A stretch of DNA of 64,000 nucleotides from Antedon bifida (taxonomy: Eukaryota; Echinodermata; Crinoidea; Comatulida; Antedonidae), in contig OY727103.1 of assembly GCA_963402885.1 (NCBI GenBank), positions 13,046,085 through 13,110,084 on the forward strand, given 5' to 3'. This document shows, piece by piece, positions 23,207 to 33,332 of the stretch. The notes under the pieces are model-generated. The model was not told the origin of the DNA, searched no databases, and saw only the letters and a program-made list of their open reading frames with translations. Made by a program: the position numbers and the translations under genes. Each line of letters starts with the position of its first letter. The first letter of the stretch is position 1.

Positions 23207-24904
23207 GACAAGATAAAAAATATTATACAAAATACGGTTAAAATTGTGAGGGTCGCACTAATAAAAATTTTTTACTTGGTTTCTGAAAAAAGGGTATAAT
23301 ATACAATAAATCAATAAATAATCAGATAATATTACAAGTATGAAATCAAGGCGAATTCAATACCCTCCAGGCCTCAACCACTTTCCTGGGAATTATGCAA
23401 AGTACAGTTACCTAGCAACAAGCGTACACAACACCTCTTAAAACTCATAATACAAACAGAGTTCTATTGTTTGAGCGAGGCTATGCACGATCAGTCAATC
23501 GGTAGTAGACACAGTTTCATAAAGTAATTATAGAGAGTCGATGGTGATCAGCATTTTGTATTTAATATTTCATATACAGGTATTATAAGTAAAGAAATCG
23601 TAAAATGGGTGCATCTACTGGCAGCTGATGAGCTCAGATTGTTGAAGCCTGTGTAATAACGATTAATATATCACGTGCGTAATTAATAATTTATTTCAGG
23701 TGAGTTTGGATGATTCCTCGATATATATGCTTTATTTGAACATTTTCACTATACTATTACTATTATTTTAGGGCCTTAGGCCTGTTATTTAGAAACTAGT
23801 TATTATGTGATTCATACGTCTTTACACAACCAGCATAAACCCTGAAAAAAGTGAGACCGGGTGATATGTCATATAACTTGTAGTCATCGCAACGAAATGT
23901 GGAACACGTGGCCGGCAACTTGTCATACAGTTAAGGATTATATAATAGTAATTAATATATTGAAAAAATGTAAAATATATCATATCAAACGATCACGCAC
24001 ACCTCAGGGTCCTGTCTGTATGAAAATACTGTAAAAAGTGACCCACATGAGGGGATAACATCATTTGACACCCCTTCCTAATTCGTTGGTAACAAATAAA
24101 GTAAAGGGTAATGAATGAATTATATAAATTCGTGATCAAACAAATTGCAATAGTGACAAAGGTTATTTTCAGACTTTAAACTCAATTACATATGTGTAAC
24201 CTAAATTACTCTTGGGACTAACCAGATTGTTCAGACAATTACCATGTACAGTACTGTGATTTATCTGATATATTGAACATAAAGAGGCAATTAGTTAGAT
24301 TAACCTTTGACCTTTGTTGGGTTAAACTGATAACTTGGACACTTTATATCTAAACAAACACTATTACAATATACAGTAACGAGTTAGTAACTATTGGGGA
24401 TTGAAGGGAGTACTTTCACAAAAATGTGCCCAAGATATGATAGTTAATAGGACCAAATCTGTACACGATCTGCCTCATAGAACACAAGTTCTTATTGACT
24501 CTAAACTGTGTCAATAATTACCAAACTCTCCAAGTTTCTCCAATACTGACACCCAATCTAGGTGGTTTATCAACAAACATTTTTGTTATGGTTACCGTTA
24601 CTCTCGTTTCCATAACAACTAAACTTGATAGGGATATTACTAGGCTGGATGGCAAAGGTTAGTGTCAATTTTCTCATTCTACTCTGGACCAGCATTTTGA
24701 CAACTTATTTTATTGTGCAGGATACATGTTGGTAAGTGAGTTCTAAGCATGTATTTGTCTTGACATATTCAATGACACAACATGACATAACAATGACACA
24801 ACATTATTTTTTAATGTCATTTAATGTGTATGCACTCTATAGTGGGCATTACATGCAAAAGTAAAAGAAATTTAATATCTGATTTTTGTTTTATTCCAGA
24901 AAGA
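23207..24904. other. Upstream region of the coiled-coil CAAX gene
   Basis: About 1.7 kb between the TTAA element and the coding start at 24905. It must hold the promoter and at least one 5' untranslated exon, because the coding exon begins right after a splice acceptor (TTTTATTCCAG). I could not place that upstream exon. TAGGGCCTTAGGCCTG occurs near 23770. Nothing else was recognised. Confidence 0.4.
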
Positions 24905-25912
24905 ATGACTGAAGCAATGGCTGATACAGCACCTGCTGCCAATGACAACAACAATGTGGATGCTAATAAGTCAAAGGAGGAAGATGTCAAGAACAATGGT
25001 GTAGAAGAAGAGATGGCAGACAATTCAGAGAATAAAGATGTAAAACAAATTGATGAAGACAATAAAAATAGAGCTGATGAGAAAAATGAAGAAAATGCTG
25101 AAAACAAAGAAAATGTTGAAAACAATGAAGCCAAAGATCAAAAGTTAGAAAATGTCGACGAAATGAAAAGTGATGAACACAATTTGGAAAATGAGGAGAA
25201 ATCTGAGAAAGAGGAGGATGAAAAAATGAACAAAAGTGAAAACATTGAGACACGGACAGATGAACTTCAGGTACAAAATACTGACTCGATAATGACAAAA
25301 GAGAATATTGACGAAATGGGTGTTGATGAATTGAAAGTAAAATTAAATGAATACAGATTAAAATGCAATACTCTACAAAATGAACTAGATACGTCTCATG
25401 ATAAAAACACAGAACTTCAACGAAAATTTAACAAATTAAGTGAAAGCAGAAAGAAGAGCGAGGAATCCATGAGCGGTACAGAAGCACGCGAGAAAGCCAA
25501 ACAGCATGACGGTCTTGCATTCCACGCTGATTATCTAGCGCGTGAACTATCTCAACAACAAAATACTGAAGCATTCCTTCGAGAAAAACTCACAGAAACT
25601 CTTGAAGAGAAAGAGGAATTGGAAAGAAAAAACAAAGATTTGCAGTTGAGGTTAAAGCGGTTTACAAAGGATGACCAGGCCAAGGATGAAAGGATAGCAA
25701 GAATGGAACAAGAACTACAAGATATCAACACACAGGTACAAGAAATGGAAAAACTCGTTGATCAATCATCATTATTAAAAATCCATGAGATGCGTCAACG
25801 GCGACGTTCAAGCGTGCCAAATGGTGACACTCTGCCGCAGCCAAGTACGCAGACGTCGGTTAACAGACAGCAGACATCGGCAACAACGTCAAAAACATGT
25901 ATTATATTATAA
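24905..25912 (+). CDS. Unnamed acidic coiled-coil protein ending in a CAAX box
   Basis: Not recognised. It is 335 residues in a single coding exon entered through an acceptor at 24899, and the start MTEAMADTAPAAND follows five bases later. Residues about 15-135 are extremely acidic and lysine/asparagine-rich (KENVENNEAKDQKLEN and similar) and probably disordered. Residues about 145-285 are a coiled coil with heptad leucines (DELKVKLNEYRLKCNTL, LREKLTETLEEKEELERK, IARMEQELQDINTQVQEME). A basic patch (RQRRRSS) follows. The last four residues are CIIL, a geranylgeranyl-type CAAX box, so attachment to a membrane through the C-terminus is likely. It is divergent from the lipid-anchor candidate at 20272-22270. 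Confidence 0.8.
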   Translation: MTEAMADTAPAANDNNNVDANKSKEEDVKNNGVEEEMADNSENKDVKQIDEDNKNRADEKNEENAENKENVENNEAKDQKLENVDEMKSDEHNLENEEKSEKEEDEKMNKSENIETRTDELQVQNTDSIMTKENIDEMGVDELKVKLNEYRLKCNTLQNELDTSHDKNTELQRKFNKLSESRKKSEESMSGTEAREKAKQHDGLAFHADYLARELSQQQNTEAFLREKLTETLEEKEELERKNKDLQLRLKRFTKDDQAKDERIARMEQELQDINTQVQEMEKLVDQSSLLKIHEMRQRRRSSVPNGDTLPQPSTQTSVNRQQTSATTSKTCIIL

Positions 25913-26776
25913 TTATGTCATCCATTATTAAACATTATTTATTAAAGAATTTTAACGAGGGAGTAACTCTGAACAAATTAATATGTACTTTATCAAATTA
26001 CAACAATTAAATTGTATACATGCATGACCGCATTCAGGAGTCTATAAATAACTCTGGCATGAACCCTATGTATAAAAGTAGTTACTGTTCGAGTATACTC
26101 AAGATACAGTACATAATTGCTATTCTAGAATACCTCCAATTAAAAAATCACTTAGTACCTTACTAGACTACTTACATGAGGGTTAGTTATAGCTATATTA
26201 TTATTACTTGTGTGCTATTAATACAGGCTGCTTGTAAGATATATTTGAAGCTGTTCTATATTTCATTTTTAGTTTATTTTATAAAAAATATTTTTGTTTA
26301 AACTGTTTAATAGATCAATTAACCATACTTGTATTATGGATTGGAGGCTAGGCTTTAACTGATTTTGATAAATGAAACTAAATAATGAAAACCTACAGAA
26401 AATAAAGATCAAATTACAGTATTAGTTTAAAAATATGTTTGTTTATTCATTTTCACACATTCTGCAGGGTTGAATACTAGACTGTGTTCTACTGGGAGCC
26501 TGTCATGGGGTTTGACCTCTATCAGTGTCACATGATCGCTGTCATGACCCTGAGGTCATTCATTCTGCATACCTATTCAGTTTTAACAAACCACTTGTAC
26601 TGTATGTTGTATTATTATTTCTCTGACCAATATTTAGTCATCTACAGATTCCATTATTAAAAATCAATGGTAATGCTTGAAATGATTACATCTGCTGGAA
26701 TGCTGTGTCAATTCCAAGTTGAAACCTAATGCGTTTCCTCTCATAATATGTATGTTCTAAGAAGCTTGAGGCTCTT
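25913..26776. other. Intergenic region between convergent coiled-coil gene and IMP4
   Basis: About 0.86 kb, AT-rich, with 3' untranslated sequence of both genes presumed. AATAAA-like signals are present (AGAAAATAAAG near 26398). No other feature was seen. Confidence 0.4.
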
Positions 26777-29700
26777 TCATCCCTCGCTCAAATGCTTTCG
26801 CTTCTTGGCTGTATTCATGTGAGGCCGGGCAACCCATTCAATTTCTGCTGCCTTTCCTTGTTCTAGGGTTCCAGAGCGAATTTCATACACTGCAAGATTA
26901 AAGAAGAAAATGTAGCTACACAATTACCCCAAACAACTACAGCAGAACCTGTATCAACTATGGCAGAACCCGTAGCAATTATTGCAGAACCCGTAGCAAT
27001 TATTGCAGAACCCGTAGCAATTATTGCAGAACCCGTAGCAATTATGGCAGAACCCGTAGCAATTATGGCAGAACCCGTAGCAAATATTGCAGAACCCGTA
27101 GCAACTATGGCAGAACCCGTAGCAATTATGGCAGAACCCGTAGCAACTATGGCAGAACCCGTAGCAATTATTGCAGAACCCAAACAGATATAGTTCTCAT
27201 TATGCAAGAAGAGGCGACAATATGTCATGGTTTGTTTGGTAAGTACAGAGTTGGAAAAGATATATATAAGATTAAGCTTACGTTTCATTTCAAACCTCGG
27301 TCCCACCTCGTGCAATTCAATGTTTTTGTGGTCAATTTTCTTATACACATGGTGTCTGCAAGAACAATCATTATGATATAATACATATAAACTTAACAGA
27401 TAAAGTGTGATGTCTAGTATTATAAATTACAGAATAACTTTGCTTACCTGTACGATATATATAACTTAGCTTACCTGTACGATATATATAACTTAGCTTA
27501 CCTGTACGATATGTATAACTTTGCTTACATGTACAATACGTTTAACTTTGCTTACATGTACGATACGTTTAACTTAGCTTACCTGTACGATATGCATAAC
27601 TTAGCTTTACCTGTACGATATGTATAACTTAGCTTACCTGTACGATATGTATAACTTAGCTTACCTGTACGATATGTATAACTTAGCTTACCTGTACGAT
27701 ATGTATAACTTAGCTTACCTGTACGATATGTATAACTTAGCTTACCTGTACGATATGTATAACTTAGCTTACCTGTACGATATGTATAACTTAGCTTACC
27801 TGTACGATATGTATAACTTAGCTTACCTGTACGATATGTATAACTTAGCTTACCTGTACGATATGTATAACTTAGCTTACCTGTACGATATGTATAACTT
27901 AGCTTACCTGTACGATATGTATAACTTAGCTTACCTGTACGATATGTATAACTTAGCTTACCTGTACGATATGTATAACTTAGCTTACCTGTACGATATG
28001 TATAACTTAGCTTACCTGTACGATATGTATAACTTAGCTTACCTGTACGATATGTATAACTTAGCTTACATGTACGATATGTATAACTTAGCTTACCTGT
28101 ACGATATGTAGTCGGAATCATTTGCAAACGTCATCACTCTTTTACTTTCTTCTTTAGGAACCGGAAACAAATACTTTAGAATATTCTGAACCTGAATAAT
28201 TAAAAAAAAACAATCAGTTTTAACAATTTAATTATTTAAACAATTTAGTTCCTGACAAAAATCATTCCCATTCCATACAAATTCTTGCAAAATTTTAAAG
28301 CCTCATAATAGTAAAATAGATGTGCCAAAATCATTTAAACTTACTCTTTCGCCCAGCTTGGATTTAAAGTTATTGAAAATAAGATGAGGATAGGCCTCTG
28401 ACATAGTGCCTACATTTGGTATGTCGTGCCTCATAACCACGTTGGATAGATTGAAAAATGCGGTTGGGCCGTACGGCAAGTGACATATTTGGAGACCATC
28501 TGAAATGAAGGAATATTATTAGTTTTTTTAAAAGTTTGAGATGATTAATATATAAAGTCTAGTACTGACGGATCCCATACACTGCATCAGTGTTTGTATC
28601 GTGTACGCTGTATTGTGTACGCCCCTTTGTGTAAGGGATGTGTAAGGGGTAAGAAAATGAATATGCCTGTGATGTAGAAACAATTGTACAAACATTCTTA
28701 CCTGGTACACCTCGGTGTTCATGAACGATCATAAGGTCAGTGACCTCGTTGGCCCGACACGCATTCACAAGTTGACCAATCTCATAGTTCCCTCTATTCA
28801 ACCTCTGAGAATTTGGAAATATTAACTTCAACTCCTGTAAATGAAAATAGTTTATAATAAATTAAAAATAAAACAGAACATTGGGAAATAAGCAAGCATA
28901 TAACTTGAAAGTCTAGTCTGGAAAATCTAGAAAGAACTTTACAAATACTACTACTTCTGGAATATAGAATTGCATACATACCTTTACAAACTGCTTAAGC
29001 TTTGAGCTTGGGTCTCTGGATGTTGTCAACATTATTTTGGGGTCTTCTACCCCTGCCCAGCGGTATTCATCATCTATATGATTGAGATCTATAAAACAAA
29101 ATGGTATCATAGTTAAAACTGTTTTAAACTGTCGGTCATATTTTAAACTTTCAGTCTTTTGCAAATTTGACAAAAAAGTAGATTATCCGTACCAGAGGCT
29201 CCTTCGTCATCAAAATCCAAAGCTTTTTTCAAACTGAGAGCATCTTTTTGTAATTCTGTAGGAATTTGTTTATTTTCTGAAAAAAAAACGAATGAATGTT
29301 AATAACTTTCAGATTAAACTATCTAAAATAATTACAAATTATCATTTTGATAATTACGTAAATGGTACCATCAAGTGCTTCCTTGATCTTGCGTTTTCTT
29401 TCGCTGATGACACGGCTCTGTTCTTCTTGATTTTTACGATATAAATACTCTCTTCTTAGCCTGGCCTGTCGTCTCAACTGAAAGATAATAATTCAGATCT
29501 AGAAAAATTTATATATAAATTATAGTTTTTCAATTTCATCGTTGCAAAATTGTTTATTAAGAATCTAATTACATAAAAATATTATTTATAATGTTTAAAA
29601 AGTATTAAATAAACATTTTTTGACTTTTGAATTTAACAATAAAGCATGTTAATTAACAAGTTTATATCATAAAACCCTACCAGGCGATATCGGCCACTAC

Positions 29701-29926
29701 CGGGCGTTACCGTGGCCTGTCGGGCACTACCGGGCGTAGATTTAGTATGACCGTCTACCACTACTCTACTACCTACACTCTACTCTAGACTAGCTATATC
29801 TAGCCTAAGAGAGAGGCTAGATCGTCCGGCCTAGGAATAAGCCTAGGCCTAACTAAGTAATTTTAGAACGTTTATTACTCAAAATATTTTCGGCATAAGA
29901 AGCAAGTGTAAACATATACCAACCAT
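26777..29926 (-). CDS. IMP4: U3 small nucleolar ribonucleoprotein IMP4
   Basis: Brix-domain component of the U3 snoRNP with MPP10 and IMP3, needed for early 18S rRNA processing in the nucleolus. Nine exons: 29924-29926 (start codon only), 29369-29477, 29193-29276, 28982-29088, 28702-28834, 28345-28499, 28097-28191, 27282-27355, 26777-26889. They give 290 residues; the human protein has 291. Blocks: [112 protein letters not shown]. The one-codon first exon has an unusual donor, ATG|GTTGGT. Two adjacent introns carry minisatellites, one of which repeats the exon 7 donor about 25 times. The start lies 287 bp from ISY1 on the other strand. Confidence 0.97.
26942..27187. repeat. 21-bp minisatellite in the last IMP4 intron
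   Basis: About eleven tandem units of GCAGAACCCGTAGCAATTAT plus one base, differing mainly at the last bases (ATT/ATG). The unit length is a multiple of three and has no stop in at least one frame on each strand, so long open frames appear here. They are by-products of the repeat. No splice signal is included in the unit. Confidence 0.9.
27425..28110 (-). repeat. 27-bp minisatellite repeating the IMP4 exon 7 end and 5' splice site
   Basis: About 25 tandem copies of a 27-bp unit. On the gene strand each unit holds the last 14 bases of exon 7 (TACATATCGTACAG) and the first 13 of the intron (GTAAGCTAAGTTA). The copies nearest the exon are nearly identical. The copies farthest into the intron are diverged (for example ACAT|GTAAGC and CAATACG variants) and one is 28 bp, so the array appears to have grown from the exon side. 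Read in the exon's phase, the first repeat gives AGG TAA, an immediate stop, so only the exon-proximal donor yields IMP4. Confidence 0.92.
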
Positions 29927-30213
29927 GTTTTTGAACTCGTAAAAATATTTGCAAATCAATGTGTTTTGTGTCTAAAGTAAACAACAAAAGCAACAACATG
30001 TGCTAAGTCTCGTTTATCTCCTGTCAAATGACGACGTTTCCTATTGGTTCTATCGCTAATCTCTGCGAATATTAGCCAATGAAAATTGTCGTTGCAGATT
30101 GACTGGATGAGTACATAAAACAAAATGGAGACCAGTTACTCGACGTTCGTTTAACGTCGTCCGCTTTGAAATACATTTTCTTTGATAATTAGTTGACTGT
30201 TTATTCATAAAAG
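29927..30213. promoter_or_regulatory. Bidirectional promoter region, IMP4 / ISY1
   Basis: There are 287 bp between the divergent start codons. It contains two CCAAT boxes in opposite orientation (ATTGG at 30043-30047, CCAAT at 30076-30080) about 30 bp apart and no TATA box, as is common in shared housekeeping promoters. The function is inferred. Confidence 0.65.
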
Positions 30214-32189
30214 ATGGTAAGCATAATACTTTTTAGTTTAATAAGTTTCCCAATGTTATGAAAATGAAAAATGTTATTTAAACCCAATAAATTGGATGTC
30301 ATTGTCTAGGCCTTCCGTGTTTAGGCTAGACAACGAGTGATTTGGATTGATAAAGGTGGACTCGAGAGGTTCTCTCCGGGTGCAATCACATAGTTAGACT
30401 GGAGGAGATCAAAGTATTATTTGTAGGCCTATACTAATTGAAATATGTTTTTACTTTTCAGGCTAGAAATTCCGAAAAGGCTATGTAAGTATAAATTATT
30501 AAATGTTTAAAAAAAATTATATTAAATAGGGCCTAATTTGAATTAAAAAAAGCAACAAATATGATTTTAATTGTACATTTTATTTGCTTATGTTTTAGGA
30601 CCACCCTGGCTAGGTGGCGTGCCGCAAATCTAGGAGAAGTTGCAGTGAAAGAGAGACGACCTTACCTTGCAACAGAATGTGATGACCTTCACATGGCGGA
30701 GAAATGGAGGAGGCAAATAATCGGAGAAGTTTCAAGAAAAGTGGCCCAGATACAAAATGGTAAATCACGACATATTTGCGTCCACATGGCAGGCAGTCAA
30801 TTTGTGGAAATGATTATTTTGATTGAGACTAACAAAAAATAATTTACATTTATTAATCTTTCAGCTGGTCTTGGAGAGTTCAAGATTCGAGACATGAATG
30901 ATGAAATTAACAAGTTATTGCGTGAGAAAGGTCATTGGGAGGTCAGAATTGTGGAGCTAGGAGGACCAGATTATAAGGTATTAATATTGATTTGATTGAA
31001 CTCCTGTAGAAATACTTTTATAATATTTTTTAATGAATAATTTTAAAATATCTTTTGTTTTATTTTCATTGTTTTTAGAAAGTAGGACCAAAAATGCTGG
31101 ATCATGAGGGAAAAGAAGTGCCTGGAAACAGGGGCTATAAATATTTTGGAGCAGCCAGAGATTTGCCAGGTGTGAGGGAGCTGTTTGAACAAGCAGGTAA
31201 CTTGCTATCCACTAGTACAGATTGTTATGTAGAAACCACAGCAATGCAATATACTCTATATTCAAGAAAACTAAGAATTCAAAAACACAAACAATTTGAT
31301 TATTAAATAAAAATAAATTAATTTAATTTACTTTCTTAAATAGCGCCAGCAGCAGCAAGAAAAACCAGGTCAGAAATCATGAAATTCATCAATGCTGATT
31401 ACTATGGTTACCGAGATGAAGATGATGGTGTTTTGGTACCACTAGAGTTGGAGCACGAAAAAGCAAGTAAGTAAACATCTTAAGAAGTTACTTAAGCTCT
31501 ATACTACACTATCAAACTTTATGTGGCAAAAAATGTAATGTGTCCAAATATGGACATGATGATGTCATATCACTACCACATTTGGGCATATTACTACCAT
31601 ATTTGGAAACTGTCGTCAATGAATGAATTCTAATACCATTTTAATTGTTTGAATTTTGCTTTAGTAATTGAGGCAGCCGTCTCTGAATGGACTTCCAAGA
31701 AGAAGGCAGGTCTCCTTGGTAACATCGCAAATGAAGAGGATGATATTTATGCTGTCGCGCCCGAAGAGAACGTGCGTATCAGTGACATCATAATATATTT
31801 ATTTTCAATGTCAAAATCATCATCATTCATCACTGTAATATCTGTTTTAGTTTACATCTTAATATTTTTATTTTCTATATTTGATTTAAAGTCAGATGAT
31901 GAGAAAATGGAATCGGAACAGGCAGGCACAGATGAAGAGCAGCCAAGATATGTTGCACATGTCCCAGTCCCATCACAGAAAGATGTAAGTAGTAATAGAA
32001 ATTGGCCATCAGCTTTACTGTAAAGAAAGCCTATCTGTCTTATATTTCATGTGTGTTAATTCCTATCTTCCAATACAGGTTGAAGAAGCCTTGTTAAGGC
32101 GAAGAAAACAAGAGTTGTTTGTAAGGTACACAAGTGAAACATTGATGGCTCAGAGCGATGAAGCAAAGGCGTTGATGGGTCTGACATGA
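30214..32189 (+). CDS. ISY1: Pre-mRNA-splicing factor ISY1
   Basis: Component of the catalytic spliceosome (Prp19-associated/XAB2 complex). Nine exons: 30214-30216 (start codon only), 30462-30484, 30599-30759, 30865-30977, 31079-31196, 31344-31466, 31665-31771, 31892-31984, 32079-32189. They give 283 residues; the human protein has 285. Blocks: [131 protein letters not shown]. The usual long acidic run before IYAV is shorter here (NEEDDIYAV). A MITE lies in intron 6. Confidence 0.97.
31495..31612. mobile_element. Palindromic MITE, family M (copy 4)
   Basis: The left end is preceded by TTA. The interior carries ATGTGTCCAAATATGGACAT and CACTACCACATTTGGGCATA. The right terminal bases are lost. 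It lies in ISY1 intron 6. Confidence 0.75.
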
Positions 32190-33332
32190 ACACGTGGATA
32201 TGTCATGAACAATAGTAACAAAGTTTGAGAGAGACATTCTACAAGTACCAGATATACTGTATTAACAATAATAGAAAATTGATACAAAGAATGGATCCAT
32301 TTTGAAGACATAGTGTGTACTGATTAAACAGCATTACAGTACTATACTGAATTATAGAATATAATAATTGGATCCACTGTATGTATAAAGACATTCCACA
32401 TACTGCACCTGTTTGGTAGCTAGAAGGCGTTGGACAGATAATGACTGACAGATAGCAGTTGTAGCAAAGGACAAAAGGAATAACAGTACAAATTAGATAT
32501 CATGGAATACTACAACACTGCCCTCAATGCCCAATAAATCAGTGTATTACTTTTTATTGCATATCTGGATTAAGCTCTAAATATCTTAATCCACCAGTAA
32601 AGGCCACCATGAAATAGATACTGTATTTGACCATTGGATAAAGCAAGGAGTTATTATAGAACTCTATGGATAATAGCAATCTCCCCATTAGTGTTGCTTA
32701 CAATGCCTATTTTCTATATATTTTGTATCGATGAAACGATATACAGTAATAATAAACTGTATATTGATTTATTATTAAATGATTTTTGATAACAATTTAG
32801 TGTTTTTTTTATTGTTTACCTACAGTCCTTAAGGAAGGAGCTAGCCCTGAATTTCAATAGCACAGTATTTTGTAAATGCTGTACATTTGGAAAAAAAAAT
32901 ATATATATATTATTAGAGTCAACATTGTCATTGTTAAAAAACTATTAGTGAAAACAAAAGTGTAGTTTGGTCATGAGATTTGTTTGTCATGTGTTACCAA
33001 GTTGTTTACATTGCTCACAACTATAATATTTCCTGACCTCATTGGACCTTCTTATATAAATATATATATATGCTTAATCATTCCATGAATTTAGTATTAT
33101 ATCATCCTGGTTATCAGTTATTAACTACAACCAAAAATTACCTACTCATTCTTTGTTTACAATCACAACAGTTCCGTGATAAACTTACCCATTGATGAGA
33201 ACTGCTGTTAATCACATGTTTTGTCACGCGCGTTCCTATTGGTCACACCTACCTTGACGTCATAAATTTTCATGAAAAAAAGACTTACAGCTGAGCAAGA
33301 TCGATGTGTGATGCAATGCTGAGGTATTGGTG
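32190..33332. other. ISY1 3' flank and HDHD5 upstream region
   Basis: About 1.1 kb. The first part is the probable ISY1 3' untranslated region (AATAAACTGT at 32750 could be a polyadenylation signal). An (AT)n run is near 32900. Bases 33200-33330 include GTTCCTATTGGTCACACC, a CCAAT-type element just upstream of HDHD5. Confidence 0.45.

Noticed and set aside
26863-27348. Open frames of AEPVAII / IATGSAI repeats
   Set aside because: By-product of the 21-bp intronic minisatellite in IMP4; spans real exon and intron sequence in the wrong frame.
27425-28110. CRISPR array
   Set aside because: Repeats are directly abutting with no unique spacers, in an animal gene intron.
27579-28127. Long repetitive open frames on both strands (YRTGKLSYT and MYNLAYLYD types)
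   Set aside because: They are the 27-bp IMP4 donor minisatellite read through. The unit length is a multiple of three, so any stop-free frame stays open. They do not match the exon's own phase.
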